From assembly GCA_002293585.1 (NCBI GenBank), contig DBDM01000053.1, forward strand, positions 1 to 5,520: 5,520 bases of DNA, in the 5' to 3' direction. Source of the DNA: Bacteroidales bacterium UBA932 (GTDB lineage: Bacteria > Bacteroidota > Bacteroidia > Bacteroidales > UBA932). Below the pieces are notes generated by a model. That model worked only from the letters and a program-made list of their open reading frames with translations, did not search any database and had not been told where the DNA came from. The position numbers and the translations under genes were made by a program. Positions 1 to 5,008 of this stretch are shown here, one piece after another (positions within the stretch are counted from its first letter, which is position 1; each line of letters begins with the position of its first letter).

Positions 1-119
1 CAGCCTGCGGCAACGGTTTTATTTATATCAACGAATTGCAGTTAGCCGGAAAAAAACGAGTGGCAGTAAAAGATTTCCTATCCGGTTTCCGCAATCCTCA
101 AAGCTATCATTTCTTCTAA
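1..119 (+). CDS. fmt: Methionyl-tRNA formyltransferase, C-terminal end (partial)
   Basis: Only the last 38 complete codons are present, in the frame beginning at base 3 and ending at the TAA at 117-119; the 5' part lies outside the window. The visible peptide contains FIYINELQLAGKKRVAVKDF. This resembles the end of Fmt proteins, where the C-terminal tRNA-binding domain closes with a strand, then a 'LQ-x-AGKK' stretch and a short helix (E. coli Fmt has a similar LQPAGKKAMSAQDLL segment). Fmt formylates methionine on initiator tRNA in the cytoplasm using 10-formyltetrahydrofolate. The next gene starts 11 bp downstream on the same strand, so the two are probably cotranscribed. The identification rests on a short tail recalled from family knowledge, with no catalytic residues in view, so it is good but not certain. 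Confidence 0.72.
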   Translation, partial: ACGNGFIYINELQLAGKKRVAVKDFLSGFRNPQSYHFF

Positions 120-130
120 AAACAAGCAAT

Positions 131-805
131 ATGGCCGAAAACAAGAAGAAGCGTTGCAACATGTGCACGCAGCAACTACCGATTAAATTGTCAACGCCGG
201 TGGTAATTTTGGCCGACGGTGATTTTCCGCACCATGCGGCATCCTTGGAAATATTGCGCCGTGCGGCAACTATTGTGTGTTGCGACGGAGCTGTGGAAAA
301 ATTAATACGATACGGCAGGCGTCCCGATCATATAGTGGGCGACATGGACACCCTTTCCCCAGCGTTGCAGCAGGAATTTGCGACCATTCTTCATCCTTCT
401 GCCGATCAGGAGACCAATGACCTTACCAAAGCCGTGCATTTCTGTGCGAACTGCGGTTGTGAAGCAGTGCACATTCTCGGCGCCACAGGCGGTCGCGAAG
501 ACCACAGCATTGCCAACATCGCCCTGCTGACCGACTATACGGCTTTGCTACGGGTGGAAATGATCACCGACAACGGTGTCTTTATGCCGGTGACGGAAAG
601 TACTTCTTTCAAAAGTTATCCCGGCGAAAAAATATCTATCTTTTGCCTGACGCCAACTACACAGATCATAACGGAAGGATTAAAATACCCCACGGATAAA
701 GTCATCTTTGATTCGTGGTGGAAAGGGACATTAAATGAAAGCACAGGCAACACCTTCCGGCTGAATTTTAACGCCGGAAAGGTTATTGTGTATAAGGCAT
801 TTTGA
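131..805 (+). CDS. thiN: Thiamine pyrophosphokinase (thiamine diphosphokinase)
   Basis: A complete 224-residue protein, the usual size for bacterial thiamine pyrophosphokinase, which transfers pyrophosphate from ATP to thiamine to make thiamine diphosphate in the cytoplasm. Family motifs appear in order: ADGDFP (28-33), CDGA (51-54), GDMDT (70-74, equivalent to the family GD-x-DS), DQETNDLTKA (92-101, the DQ-x-xD-x-xKA motif with acidic Mg/ATP ligands), GATGGREDH (117-125, GGR-x-DH) and, in the C-terminal thiamine-binding domain, ESTGN (203-207, the S-x-GN motif). All active-site motifs are intact. ATG at 131 follows the fmt stop by 11 bp. A second in-frame ATG at 161 would remove a Lys/Cys-rich N-terminus (KKKRCNMC) not needed by the fold, so the true start could be there. 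No clear Shine-Dalgarno is seen, as is common in Bacteroidota. No THI-box riboswitch is visible in the short gap before it. It converges with slyD, leaving 40 bp between the stops. Confidence 0.93.
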   Translation: MAENKKKRCNMCTQQLPIKLSTPVVILADGDFPHHAASLEILRRAATIVCCDGAVEKLIRYGRRPDHIVGDMDTLSPALQQEFATILHPSADQETNDLTKAVHFCANCGCEAVHILGATGGREDHSIANIALLTDYTALLRVEMITDNGVFMPVTESTSFKSYPGEKISIFCLTPTTQIITEGLKYPTDKVIFDSWWKGTLNESTGNTFRLNFNAGKVIVYKAF

Positions 806-845
806 AGGGCTGAAAAAAGAAAGTAACCTGTCAATTTTCCATTGC

Positions 846-1373
846 TTAATGGCAACCGCTGCAACCGCCGCCGCAATCACCGCCACAACCGGCACGTTCG
901 CCGAAAAGGCCGTTCATCAGTTCCGACTGGGTAGCATCGCGCACCGCTTCTACTTTTCCCTTGAAATGAAGGTCGGCGCCTGCTAAGGGATGATTGAAGT
1001 CCATCACCACCACGTCATCGCGTACTTCTTCAATGGTTCCGTTTAAACGGTTTCCCTGGGCGTCGGACATCGGCAGTACATTGCCCACGGTAAGCAGGTT
1101 TTCTTCGATCTTGCCTTCCACTTCAAAAATATGCTTGGGCAATTCCACAATGGCATCGGCATTGTTTTCGCCGTAAGCGTCGATGGCTACCAGGGTAAAT
1201 TCAAAATCGTCGCCTACATTTTTATCGACAATGTTGGCCTCGAATTTAGGCAAGAGATAACCCGAACCGAAGATAAATTGCATGGGCTTGTCGGCATTCA
1301 CCGTTTCAATCACTTCGCCGTCGACTTTCAGTTCATAGCTGAGTGATATTACTTTGTTTGTTTCTACTTTCAT
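846..1373 (-). CDS. slyD: FKBP-type peptidyl-prolyl cis-trans isomerase, SlyD family
   Basis: A 175-residue protein with SlyD architecture. The N-terminal FKBP half starts MKVETNKVISLSYELK and includes FGSGYLLPKFE (35-45) and the conserved DAYG (65-68). The inserted IF chaperone domain spans roughly 75-121. The FKBP fold then closes with DFNHPLAGADLHFKGKVEAV (125-144), matching the NHPLAG-L-F-V pattern of the family. SlyD proteins catalyse prolyl isomerisation and act as cytoplasmic folding chaperones. Many also bind Ni or Zn through a flexible tail. Here the tail (162-175, GCGGDCGGGCSGCH) carries four Cys and one terminal His instead of the long His-rich tail of E. coli SlyD. The ATG at 1373 is preceded by an A-rich stretch (AAAAAA) and no Shine-Dalgarno. 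The gene lies downstream of the thioesterase across a 73-bp repeat-filled gap. No convincing own promoter was found, so cotranscription is possible. Confidence 0.93.
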   Translation of the reverse strand: MKVETNKVISLSYELKVDGEVIETVNADKPMQFIFGSGYLLPKFEANIVDKNVGDDFEFTLVAIDAYGENNADAIVELPKHIFEVEGKIEENLLTVGNVLPMSDAQGNRLNGTIEEVRDDVVVMDFNHPLAGADLHFKGKVEAVRDATQSELMNGLFGERAGCGGDCGGGCSGCH

Positions 1374-1380
1374 TTTTTTC

Positions 1381-1440
1381 GATATTAAGAGATTAAGGAA
1401 TTAGACAAGAGACTAAGAGATTAGAGATTAAGAGACAAAA
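1381..1440. repeat. Degenerate 7-8-nt tandem repeat (GATTAAGA-like)
   Basis: Eight consecutive units of 7 or 8 nt fill almost the whole gap between the thioesterase stop and slyD. On the + strand they read GATATTAA, GAGATTAA, GGAATTA, GACAAGA, GACTAAGA, GATTAGA, GATTAAGA and GACAAAA. The units share a GA-initial, purine-rich word but differ at several positions. This looks like an old slippage-derived array and not a perfect microsatellite. On the transcribed minus strand it would be a TCTCTTAATC-rich leader ahead of slyD. No function is evident. Confidence 0.7.
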
Positions 1441-1446
1441 AAACCG

Positions 1447-1845
1447 TCACCCGTCCAACCTCCGGACAAAGTCATCGGGGGCGCGGCGGGGCTTGCGGGT
1501 AGCCGCATCAATAAAAGCCAGCGAGGTGGAACCGGTACACACGGTCAGGCCCTGCTCATTGGTAATTTCATAGTCAATATGTATGCGTGTCACCGGTGTT
1601 TCCCGCACGGTGGCCTTCAAGGTCAACAGTTCGTCATAACGCGCAGGCTGGTGATAGCGGCAATGCGCCTCAAGCACCGGCATCATCACCCCCGAAGCTT
1701 CCAGTTCGGCATAGCTCAGTCCTGCCGTACGCATCAGCTCAGTGCGCGCTATTTCGAAAAAACGCACGTAGTTGGAGTGGTGCACGTAGCCCATGGTATC
1801 GGTTTCATAGTAGGCTACACGGTGAGTTAAGGAGAAGGAAAACAT
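1447..1845 (-). CDS. Acyl-CoA thioesterase, YbgC/4HBT hot-dog family
   Basis: With an ATG start at 1845 this is a 132-residue single hot-dog-domain protein, the normal length for the YbgC/4-hydroxybenzoyl-CoA thioesterase family. These enzymes hydrolyse acyl-CoA or acyl-ACP thioesters in the cytoplasm, usually as tetramers. The family signature is clear near the N-terminus: YYETDTMGYVHHSNYVRFFE (12-31), containing the catalytic Asp (D16) and the following VHHSNY loop, then the FFEIARTELMR helix. The central strands ATVRETPVTRIHIDYEI and the TGSTSLAFID strand complete the fold. An in-frame TTG at 1851 would add two residues, but TTG is rarer and lies inside a repeat array, so ATG is preferred. 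The gene follows the Ca2+ ATPase in the same orientation across 194 bp of repeat-rich DNA. The exact substrate cannot be deduced. In Proteobacteria ybgC sits with tol-pal, but that context is absent here. Confidence 0.9.
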   Translation of the reverse strand: MFSFSLTHRVAYYETDTMGYVHHSNYVRFFEIARTELMRTAGLSYAELEASGVMMPVLEAHCRYHQPARYDELLTLKATVRETPVTRIHIDYEITNEQGLTVCTGSTSLAFIDAATRKPRRAPDDFVRRLDG

Positions 1846-1850
1846 ATTCA

Positions 1851-1882
1851 ATTACGAATTAAAAATTACGAATTACGAATTT
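1851..1882. repeat. Heptad repeat ATTACGA abutting the thioesterase start
   Basis: Four 7-nt units in exact register: ATTACGA (1851-1857), ATTAAAA (1858-1864), ATTACGA (1865-1871) and ATTACGA (1872-1878), then a partial ATTT. The array ends 5 bp from the preferred ATG (1845) of the minus-strand thioesterase gene. It therefore occupies the place where a leader or ribosome entry site would be. On the minus strand it reads as TCGTAAT repeats. Confidence 0.75.
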
Positions 1883-1883
1883 C

Positions 1884-1953
1884 AAGTGATGAGTGATGAA
1901 CGATGAGTGATGAGTTTTTTTACTCATCTCTTATCACTTATCTCTCATCTCTT
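1884..1953. repeat. Palindromic pair of heptad arrays (32-nt imperfect inverted repeat)
   Basis: The left arm (1884-1915) is built of 7-nt units AAGTGAT, GAGTGAT, GAACGAT, GAGTGAT and GAGT. The right arm (1922-1953) is built of ACTCATC, TCTTATC, ACTTATC, TCTCATC and TCTT. Position i pairs with 3837-i. Of 32 positions, 25 are Watson-Crick pairs, 2 are G-U and 5 are mismatches, around a 6-nt T loop (1916-1921). On the + strand the structure is followed by a T-rich run (to about 1967), so it could act as a terminator for + strand transcripts. On the minus strand, the direction of the flanking genes, no U tract follows. Its role is unknown. Confidence 0.75.
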
Positions 1954-2009
1954 TTTTCTTTTTTTTCATTAGCACATTTGCAGATTAGCATATTATTCAT
2001 TGTTCATTT
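1954..2009. other. AT-rich intergenic stretch with a repeated ATTAGCA word
   Basis: This is the part of the ATPase-thioesterase gap lying between the long palindrome and the GC hairpin. It starts with a T tract (only one C up to 1967) and then holds ATTAGCA twice (1968-1974 and 1984-1990), 16 bp apart, followed by related ATTATTCATTGTTCATTT wording. No start codon with coding character, promoter or RNA gene was recognised here. Confidence 0.4.
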
Positions 2010-2028
2010 GGTCGCCGCAAGGGCGACC
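2010..2028 (-). terminator. GC-rich hairpin 3' of the Ca2+ ATPase gene
   Basis: A perfect 7-bp stem, GGTCGCC (2010-2016) with GGCGACC (2022-2028), and a 5-nt loop. It begins 12 nt after the ATPase stop on the minus strand. It is strongly GC-rich in an AT-rich gap, and its position suggests a transcript 3' end or an RNA-stabilising element. There is no U tract immediately after it on the minus strand (AAATGAAC follows), so it is not a textbook intrinsic terminator. It may instead be a dispersed palindromic element. Confidence 0.4.
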
Positions 2029-2032
2029 GTTA

Positions 2033-2085
2033 CACCCTTTCACCCTTCACCCTTTACCTTTTCACCCTTCACCTTTTCACCTTTC
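2033..2085. repeat. CACCCTT/CACCTTTT tandem array overlapping the ATPase 3' end
   Basis: Seven adjacent units: CACCCTTT, CACCCTT, CACCCTT, TACCTTTT, CACCCTT, CACCTTTT and CACCTTTC, lengths 7-8 nt. The first begins outside the ATPase gene, whose TGA is at 2042-2040. The remaining units lie inside the gene and encode its last residues, KGEKVKGEKVKGEG. The array style matches the other 7-8-nt arrays in this block, but with a different word. Confidence 0.8.
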
Positions 2086-4640
2086 GCCCTGCCAATGGCG
2101 CGGGTGATTTCCCCTGCCCACAGCACCACAGAGGTACCGGCAATGATGACGAGCCACTCGCAGAGGCTGAGCGGCGCCGCGCGGAACACTGCCCCGCCGA
2201 ACTGCACGATCACTACCTGCAAGGCTAAAATAATTACGGCGATCATCACGAATACTTTATTCTCCCACAGGCCGCGGAGCGCCGAACGGTTGGATCCGGA
2301 GCAACGGGCATTGAAAAGGTTCCAGAATTGCAACAGCACAAAGATCGTGAAAAAGATAGATAAATCATCGGTGTGCAGTCCGTCGCTCACCAACCAGAAC
2401 ATCATGCCTATCAACAATACTAAAAAGGCAGCAGCATACACAAAAATATGCACGCCCATCACACGGGTAATAATAAAATCGGATACCTTACGCGGTTTGT
2501 CTTTCATCACACTATTGTCGGGCGGCTCGGTGGCCAGCGCCAGTGCTGCAAAGGTGTCCATGATCAGGTTCACCCACAACATCTGCGTCACGGTGAGCGG
2601 CATGTCTATCCCGATGAAAGGACCGACGAACACCACCACCAGCGCGATCACGTTAATGGTTAACTGAAACTGTATAAAACGCTGGATATTGCGGTAGAGC
2701 GATCGTCCCCAACGCACCGCGTTCACAATGCTGTTGAACGAGTCGTCGAGCAAAATAATATCGCCTGCTTCTTTCGCCACCGAAGTGCCGGAGCCCATGG
2801 CTAAGCCCACATCGGCGTGGTTGAGCGCGGGCGCGTCGTTAGTGCCGTCGCCGGTCACCGCCACCACTTCGCCGCGTTGTTGCAGTAATTTCACCAAACG
2901 TAACTTGTCGGTAGGGCGCGCCCGCGACATGATCTTGATGCGTCCGGCCGCTTCTAACGCCTGTTCATCGGATAAGGCGGCAAAATCACTACCGGTAATC
3001 TGCTGTTCCGGCGTATCGGCGGATTGCCACAAGCCTATCTGCCGGGCAATCTCTACAGCCGTAGCCGAAGTGTCGCCCGTTACGATTTTCACTTCAATAC
3101 CGGCGTCCATACATTGCTGGATGGCCTCGCCCACATCGGAGCGCACAGGGTCGGCAATGGCCACAAAACCTATAAAAGTGAGTTGTTGCGACAAGTTAAT
3201 CAATTCGTCTTTATCGGACGGCGCAGCTTTTCTATAAGCAAAGGCCAATGTGCGCATACCCCGCTGCTGGTAGTCCGACAATAGTTCCTGTACACCATCC
3301 GGCACCGAAGCGCAACGTTTCATCACCACCTCCGGCGCTCCTTTCACATAGATCAATTCTTCACCTGTAGACGGCGACACGCAGCGCGTGGCCATGAATT
3401 TATGCTCGGTGGCAAACAATAACCGGTCGATAACGGTAGCTTTACGGCGCACCGCATCATAGCTTATACCACGATCATGCAGCCACAGCAGCAGCGCTCC
3501 TTCCGTGGGATTGCCCACCGGTTTCACTTCGGCGGCATTCGTCAGGTCGAGGTGAGCTGTTGAGTTCAGCACCACCGACTCCGTGACCAGCGCATCATCA
3601 GCATTAAAATGGTGGGCATACACCCGCATCTTATTTTGGGTGAGCGTTCCTGTTTTATCGGTACAGATCACCGTAGCAGCGCCCATGGTTTCCGTAGCGT
3701 GCATGCGGCGTACAAGGTTGTTCGTGCGCGTCATGCGGCGCATGCTGTAGGCCAGGCTCAACGTTACACTCATGGGTAAACCTTCGGGCACCACAGCCAC
3801 CATAAGGGCTACAGCCATCATAAAGTAAGTCAGTATACGCGCTATGGATTCCGTTTCCAACGGAAAAGCGATCTCCTGTTCCACCAACCAGCCGCGCACT
3901 ACTAAGAGTGCAAAAATACCCACTGCCATCACCAAACCCAATTTACCGATCAGGCTGCTTAAGCGGGTGAGTTGTTTATTCAGGGGGGTTTTTTCTTCAT
4001 TGATAGTGGTGGCTTCCCTTGCGGTGGCGCCTATCTCCGTACTGTCGCCCACAGCACTGATTTCCGCCACCCCCTGCCCATCGGTTACCACCGTGCCGCG
4101 CAGCACAATATTCGGCGCATAAGTCGTTTCGTAACACTCCACCACTTCCGCTACTTTGGCGGCCGGCATGGACTCGCCATTGAGCGTACTCTCGTTAATA
4201 TGCAAAGTAAATGCTTCCAACAATTTACCATCAGCAGGCACTTCGTCGCCCTGCTCCAGCATCACCACATCGCCCACCACCACATCCATTTTAGGTATTT
4301 CGGTGACCTGTCCGTTGCGCACCACCTTCACCATCATTTGGTCATTCACCTTATTAAGAATATCAAACTCCTTTCCGGCTTTAAATTCGTTAAAAAAGGC
4401 GATGACGGTGGCTAAAATAATGGCTGACAGGATACCTAAGCCTTCCATGTAAGAGTTTTCAATATAACCTACTACTAAGGCCAAAACGGCGGCAAACAGC
4501 AATAGTTTAATCAACGGATCATTGAATTTCGACAGCAATAACTTCCACCAGGAATGCCGTGGCGGAGGCGTAAGTTCATTACTACCAAAGCGTTGTCTGC
4601 TCTCTACTACCTGTTCATCCGTTAAACCATTATATTTCAT
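2040..4640 (-). CDS. Calcium-translocating P-type ATPase (PMCA-like, P2 family)
   Basis: A complete 866-residue inner-membrane pump expected to expel Ca2+ using ATP. The N-terminal cation-ATPase region is followed by M1-M2 (about 44-85) and the actuator domain with LNGES (153-157). M3 lies near 230-250. M4 carries the ion-binding VVPEGLP (283-289). Then come the phosphorylation motif DKTGTLT (D328), the nucleotide-domain KGAPE (433-437), TGD (521-523) and GDGTNDAPAL (597-606). M6 carries WVNLIMDTFAALALATEPP (689-707), with N691 and D695. M7-M10 lie at about 727-842, giving ten membrane segments. The NLIMD form of M6 and the NNLVRRMHATETMG run before the P site resemble plasma-membrane Ca2+ ATPases more than SERCA types. 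No calmodulin-binding tail is expected or seen. The last 14 residues are encoded by a tandem repeat. ATG at 4640 is preceded by a good -7 promoter element and no Shine-Dalgarno. Ion specificity is inferred from family motifs, not shown directly. Confidence 0.93.
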   Translation of the reverse strand: MKYNGLTDEQVVESRQRFGSNELTPPPRHSWWKLLLSKFNDPLIKLLLFAAVLALVVGYIENSYMEGLGILSAIILATVIAFFNEFKAGKEFDILNKVNDQMMVKVVRNGQVTEIPKMDVVVGDVVMLEQGDEVPADGKLLEAFTLHINESTLNGESMPAAKVAEVVECYETTYAPNIVLRGTVVTDGQGVAEISAVGDSTEIGATAREATTINEEKTPLNKQLTRLSSLIGKLGLVMAVGIFALLVVRGWLVEQEIAFPLETESIARILTYFMMAVALMVAVVPEGLPMSVTLSLAYSMRRMTRTNNLVRRMHATETMGAATVICTDKTGTLTQNKMRVYAHHFNADDALVTESVVLNSTAHLDLTNAAEVKPVGNPTEGALLLWLHDRGISYDAVRRKATVIDRLLFATEHKFMATRCVSPSTGEELIYVKGAPEVVMKRCASVPDGVQELLSDYQQRGMRTLAFAYRKAAPSDKDELINLSQQLTFIGFVAIADPVRSDVGEAIQQCMDAGIEVKIVTGDTSATAVEIARQIGLWQSADTPEQQITGSDFAALSDEQALEAAGRIKIMSRARPTDKLRLVKLLQQRGEVVAVTGDGTNDAPALNHADVGLAMGSGTSVAKEAGDIILLDDSFNSIVNAVRWGRSLYRNIQRFIQFQLTINVIALVVVFVGPFIGIDMPLTVTQMLWVNLIMDTFAALALATEPPDNSVMKDKPRKVSDFIITRVMGVHIFVYAAAFLVLLIGMMFWLVSDGLHTDDLSIFFTIFVLLQFWNLFNARCSGSNRSALRGLWENKVFVMIAVIILALQVVIVQFGGAVFRAAPLSLCEWLVIIAGTSVVLWAGEITRAIGRAKGEKVKGEKVKGEG

Positions 4641-4666
4641 ATAATTAAATTTAGCAATAAAAGATT

Positions 4667-4674
4667 CAAAGATA
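4667..4674 (-). promoter_or_regulatory. Candidate -7 promoter element for the Ca2+ ATPase gene
   Basis: On the minus strand this reads TATCTTTG, an exact match to the Bacteroidota -7 consensus TAnnTTTG recognised by the primary sigma factor. Its downstream edge is 26 bp from the ATPase ATG, which would give a short leader. Upstream lies an A/T-tract-rich region (TATTTTTTTATTG on this strand) instead of a clear TTTG at -33, so only half of the promoter is convincing. Confidence 0.55.
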
Positions 4675-4701
4675 AGATTTTTTTTATCAATAAAAAAATA
4701 C

Positions 4702-4709
4702 TACCTTTA
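4702..4709 (+). promoter_or_regulatory. Candidate -7 promoter element for the HTH protein and flavoprotein genes
   Basis: TACCTTTA matches the TAnnTTTG consensus at all but the last base, and it ends 32 bp before the ATG at 4742. The expected -33 region falls in a T tract (4678-4685) that can supply TTT but no clear TTTG. It faces away from the ATPase promoter element, with 27 bp between the two -7 boxes. The assignment is plausible but unproven. Confidence 0.42.
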
Positions 4710-4741
4710 TGCCAAGTTTAACTCTTTAATATGATTGTGCC

Positions 4742-5008
4742 ATGGAGCGAGTAAACATTACTTTTGATGAGTTGCGCCGCATTAAACATGCCCTTCCGCA
4801 AGGAAGTATGAAACGGATTGCAGAGTTGTTGAACACTACTCCCGACGCCATACGGGACTATTTCGGCGGGGACACGTTCAGCGAGGGAACAATCGACGGA
4901 ATACACTACGAACAAGGCGGAACAGAAGGCGGTATAGTAACTTTCGATGATCCTACCATCCTTCAATTGGCGTTGAAAATTTTATCGGAGAACAACATTA
5001 AGCATTAA
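4742..5008 (+). CDS. Small putative DNA-binding (HTH) protein
   Basis: An 88-residue protein of a type often found in Bacteroidales and usually labelled only as a DNA-binding protein. Residues 8-43 look like a helix-turn-helix: helix FDELRRIKHAL, then GSMKRIAELLNTTPDAIRDYF, in which an RIAELL helix, a turn and an AIRDYF recognition-like helix can be seen. The second half has a glycine-rich beta-like stretch (GIHYEQGGTEGGIVTFDD, 53-70) and a final helix TILQLALKILSENN. There is no signal peptide, membrane segment or Cys metal site. ATG at 4742 is the only possible start, because the frame is closed by a TAA at 4727. The TAA stop (5006-5008) touches the GTG of the flavoprotein gene, so the two are very likely one operon. 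DNA binding and any regulatory target are inferred from the HTH-like pattern only. Confidence 0.8.
   Translation: MERVNITFDELRRIKHALPQGSMKRIAELLNTTPDAIRDYFGGDTFSEGTIDGIHYEQGGTEGGIVTFDDPTILQLALKILSENNIKH

Noticed and set aside
839..852. Short inverted repeat CCATT-GCTT-AATGG between the convergent genes, considered as a bidirectional terminator
   Set aside because: The stem is only 5 bp, AT-rich, overlaps the slyD stop, and has no U tract after it on the + strand. Only four A/T bases follow on the minus strand.
1381..1440. CRISPR-like array in the repeat-filled gaps
   Set aside because: The units are 7-8 nt and contiguous, with no 20-40-nt repeats, no unique spacers and no cas genes nearby.
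1846..1851. TTG at 1851 as the thioesterase start
   Set aside because: It adds only two residues, is a rare start codon and lies in a repeat unit, while the ATG at 1845 gives the usual family N-terminus.
1903..2667. A 254-codon open frame on the + strand covering the repeat gap and the ATPase 3' end
   Set aside because: It lies antisense to the well-supported ATPase gene, starts within the palindromic repeat and has a low-complexity Ser/Phe/Thr-rich translation with no recognisable domain. It is a shadow frame.
2728..3237. A 169-codon + strand open frame inside the ATPase region
   Set aside because: It is antisense to conserved P-domain motifs (GDGTNDAPAL, TGD), with composition set by the opposite strand and no independent start signal.
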